From Labrys miyagiensis (GTDB lineage Bacteria; Pseudomonadota; Alphaproteobacteria; Rhizobiales; Labraceae), in contig NZ_BSPC01000068.1 in the NCBI RefSeq assembly GCF_030160835.1, forward strand, positions 17,616 through 81,615: a stretch of DNA of 64,000 nt. Direction: 5' to 3'. The notes under the pieces are model-generated. The model worked only from the letters and a program-made list of their open reading frames with translations. It was not told where the DNA came from and did not search any database. This document shows, piece after piece, positions 63,163 through 64,000 of this stretch. The position numbers and the translations under genes are program-made. Positions within the stretch are counted from its first letter, which is position 1. Every line of letters starts with the position of its first letter.

Positions 63163-63625
63163 TGCCCATGCGTGGCATTATGAGGTGGCAGTGTGCCAGC
63201 CATGCGCTACCTCGAGCTTTGCCGCGCCATGACTGGTTTGTCAGGTCGGCGGCGCCAGTTGCACCTCCGGGAGTTCGCGGGGACTTTGCGCTTGCCGTAT
63301 TGGACGCGTAAGGGTGCCGATTTCGCGGGGCCGGCACGTCAGGAAGCGGCGCTACAAGCGCCCATTGAACGCGAAGCCACCAAAACCCAAGATCTCGAAA
63401 TAAACCACCCTTTCAAGTTGGGGGCCTGCCAAGGCCCAGTGAGCTCCGCCAGCCTCTTTTGCCGGCCGGATTGGACAGGACGCAACGGCCTTATGAGTGC
63501 TGATGATTGGGCGGAAGTATGACAACCTCTCTCCTGAGGCAATGATGCAAATTTTGCGCAATTTTCATGATTACTATTCCCGCAACGTCGTTGTCTATGG
63601 CGGCACTCCCTGGAGAGAGGCGACC
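63163..63625. other. gap with repeat copy before glycosyltransferase
   Basis: Contains the second repeat copy (63372-63480) and no supported gene. The glycosyltransferase frame is open back to an ATG at 63542. Confidence 0.35.
63372..63480 (+). repeat. degenerate direct repeat, copy 2
   Basis: Starts GAAGCCACCAAAACCCAAGA and has the same order of landmarks as 62513-62620, ending in GCCGGCCGGAT. Confidence 0.5.
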
Positions 63626-64000
63626 GTGACGTCGCCCGCCAAGCTGAAGATCGCCATTGCGATCGCCACAGCCGGCCGCCGGGAGGTGCTTGCCGATACG
63701 GTGCTCTTCATGCGCAACCAGGAACGCCCGCCAGAGGAGTTCCTGATCTGCCCGGCGAGGCCCGAGGATGTCGATGTAGAGACGCTCCGACAGGCGCATC
63801 CCCAGCTCGCCACAGTGTCGAGCCCGGTGGGCTTGTGCCGTCAGCGCAACGCGCTGATGGCGGCCAGCAACGCCGATGTGATGGTGTTCTTCGACGACGA
63901 CTTCCTGCCCGATGCCGATTTCCTGGTGGAGATCGAGAAGCTTTTCCATGCCAATCCGGACGTGGCGATCGCCACGGGCTGCGTGCTGGCCGATGGCGTT
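63626..64000 (+). CDS. family 2 glycosyltransferase, 3' end beyond window
   Basis: The first 125 residues of a GT2 enzyme: LKIAIAIATAGRREVLADTV at the nucleotide-sugar site, LICPARPEDVD, GLCRQRNALMAASN and the metal-binding VMVFFDDDFLPDADF. It runs off the window end, still open. I prefer the GTG at 63626, with GGAGAGAGG just upstream, because the conserved part starts there. An in-frame ATG at 63542 would add 28 residues of unlikely sequence. With the gene at 60553 it suggests a surface polysaccharide locus beginning at this edge. Confidence 0.9.
   Translation, partial: MTSPAKLKIAIAIATAGRREVLADTVLFMRNQERPPEEFLICPARPEDVDVETLRQAHPQLATVSSPVGLCRQRNALMAASNADVMVFFDDDFLPDADFLVEIEKLFHANPDVAIATGCVLADGV

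Noticed and set aside
1-64000. CRISPR arrays, rRNA genes or a plasmid replication origin (repABC-type)
   Set aside because: No regularly spaced short repeats, no rRNA-like sequence and no Rep/Par proteins were found.

Overview
The window looks like part of a large replicon, probably a plasmid, symbiotic or genomic island, or a mosaic chromosomal stretch, from an alphaproteobacterium of the Rhizobiales (Rhizobium, Sinorhizobium or Mesorhizobium type). The basis is inference from family content and base use: high-GC coding sequence, an ScfR/RamB-type regulator over prpDCB, an RsbRST stressosome with fused kinases, DUF2934 and PRC-barrel proteins, a pRiA4b ORF-3-like passenger in an ISKra4 element, and many broken insertion sequences (IS3, IS66, IS91, IS701 types). 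No rRNA, no convincing tRNA, no CRISPR array and no replication origin was seen.

Layout. 0.5-3.3 kb: a DUF433/PIN-like toxin-antitoxin pair, a Tat-type hypothetical protein, an XRE regulator and an IS3 remnant. 3.3-8.7 kb: methylcitrate cycle genes prpD-prpC-prpB (minus strand) divergent from their likely regulator. 8.8-16 kb: a secreted chimera of a royal-jelly/yellow-type protein and an Asp-nucleophile alpha/beta hydrolase, a DyP peroxidase plus encapsulin shell pair, and a large winged-helix/ATPase/TPR regulator. 16.2-22.1 kb: a LysR gene divergent from a run of short-chain dehydrogenase, GST, SnoaL-like, hydrolase and DUF427 genes, two of the dehydrogenases being broken. 22.3-25.5 kb: a large serine recombinase, a small overlapping gene, an adenine-type methyltransferase and a strong palindrome cluster. 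25.7-29.4 kb: truncated genes, a serine hydrolase and an IS91 remnant. 29.7-35.6 kb: SDR, TetR and an RND efflux pair around a concentric palindromic operator. 36.0-38.9 kb: an SRPBCC gene with an intact ISKra4 element inserted just upstream.

38.9-44.6 kb is gene-poor and scarred (a tail tape-measure-like fragment, an IS701 remnant, small secreted or cytosolic proteins). 44.6-50.6 kb is a tight six-gene stressosome operon: RsbR, RsbS, RsbT, an ATPase-SpoIIE phosphatase, a three-headed RsbT/histidine kinase/receiver protein and a receiver-kinase-receiver hybrid. 51-54.5 kb is a graveyard (photolyase, esterase and regulator pseudogenes). 54.6-59 kb holds a DUF2934 gene, a glycosyltransferase and a convergent acyl-CoA dehydrogenase, PIG-L deacetylase and methyltransferase operon. 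59-64 kb holds IS66, IS3 and gluconolactonase-like scraps, a family 2 glycosyltransferase, a small protein of unknown role and the start of another glycosyltransferase that runs off the end.

The most coherent systems are the encapsulated peroxidase (cargo with a C-terminal targeting peptide, 8-nt overlap with the shell gene), the stressosome wired to two-component kinases, the methylcitrate cycle with its regulator, and the TetR-controlled RND pump. The most unusual single gene is the 578-residue chimera, which seems to have arisen by joining two unrelated secreted proteins and still carries the second one's signal-peptide core in its middle.
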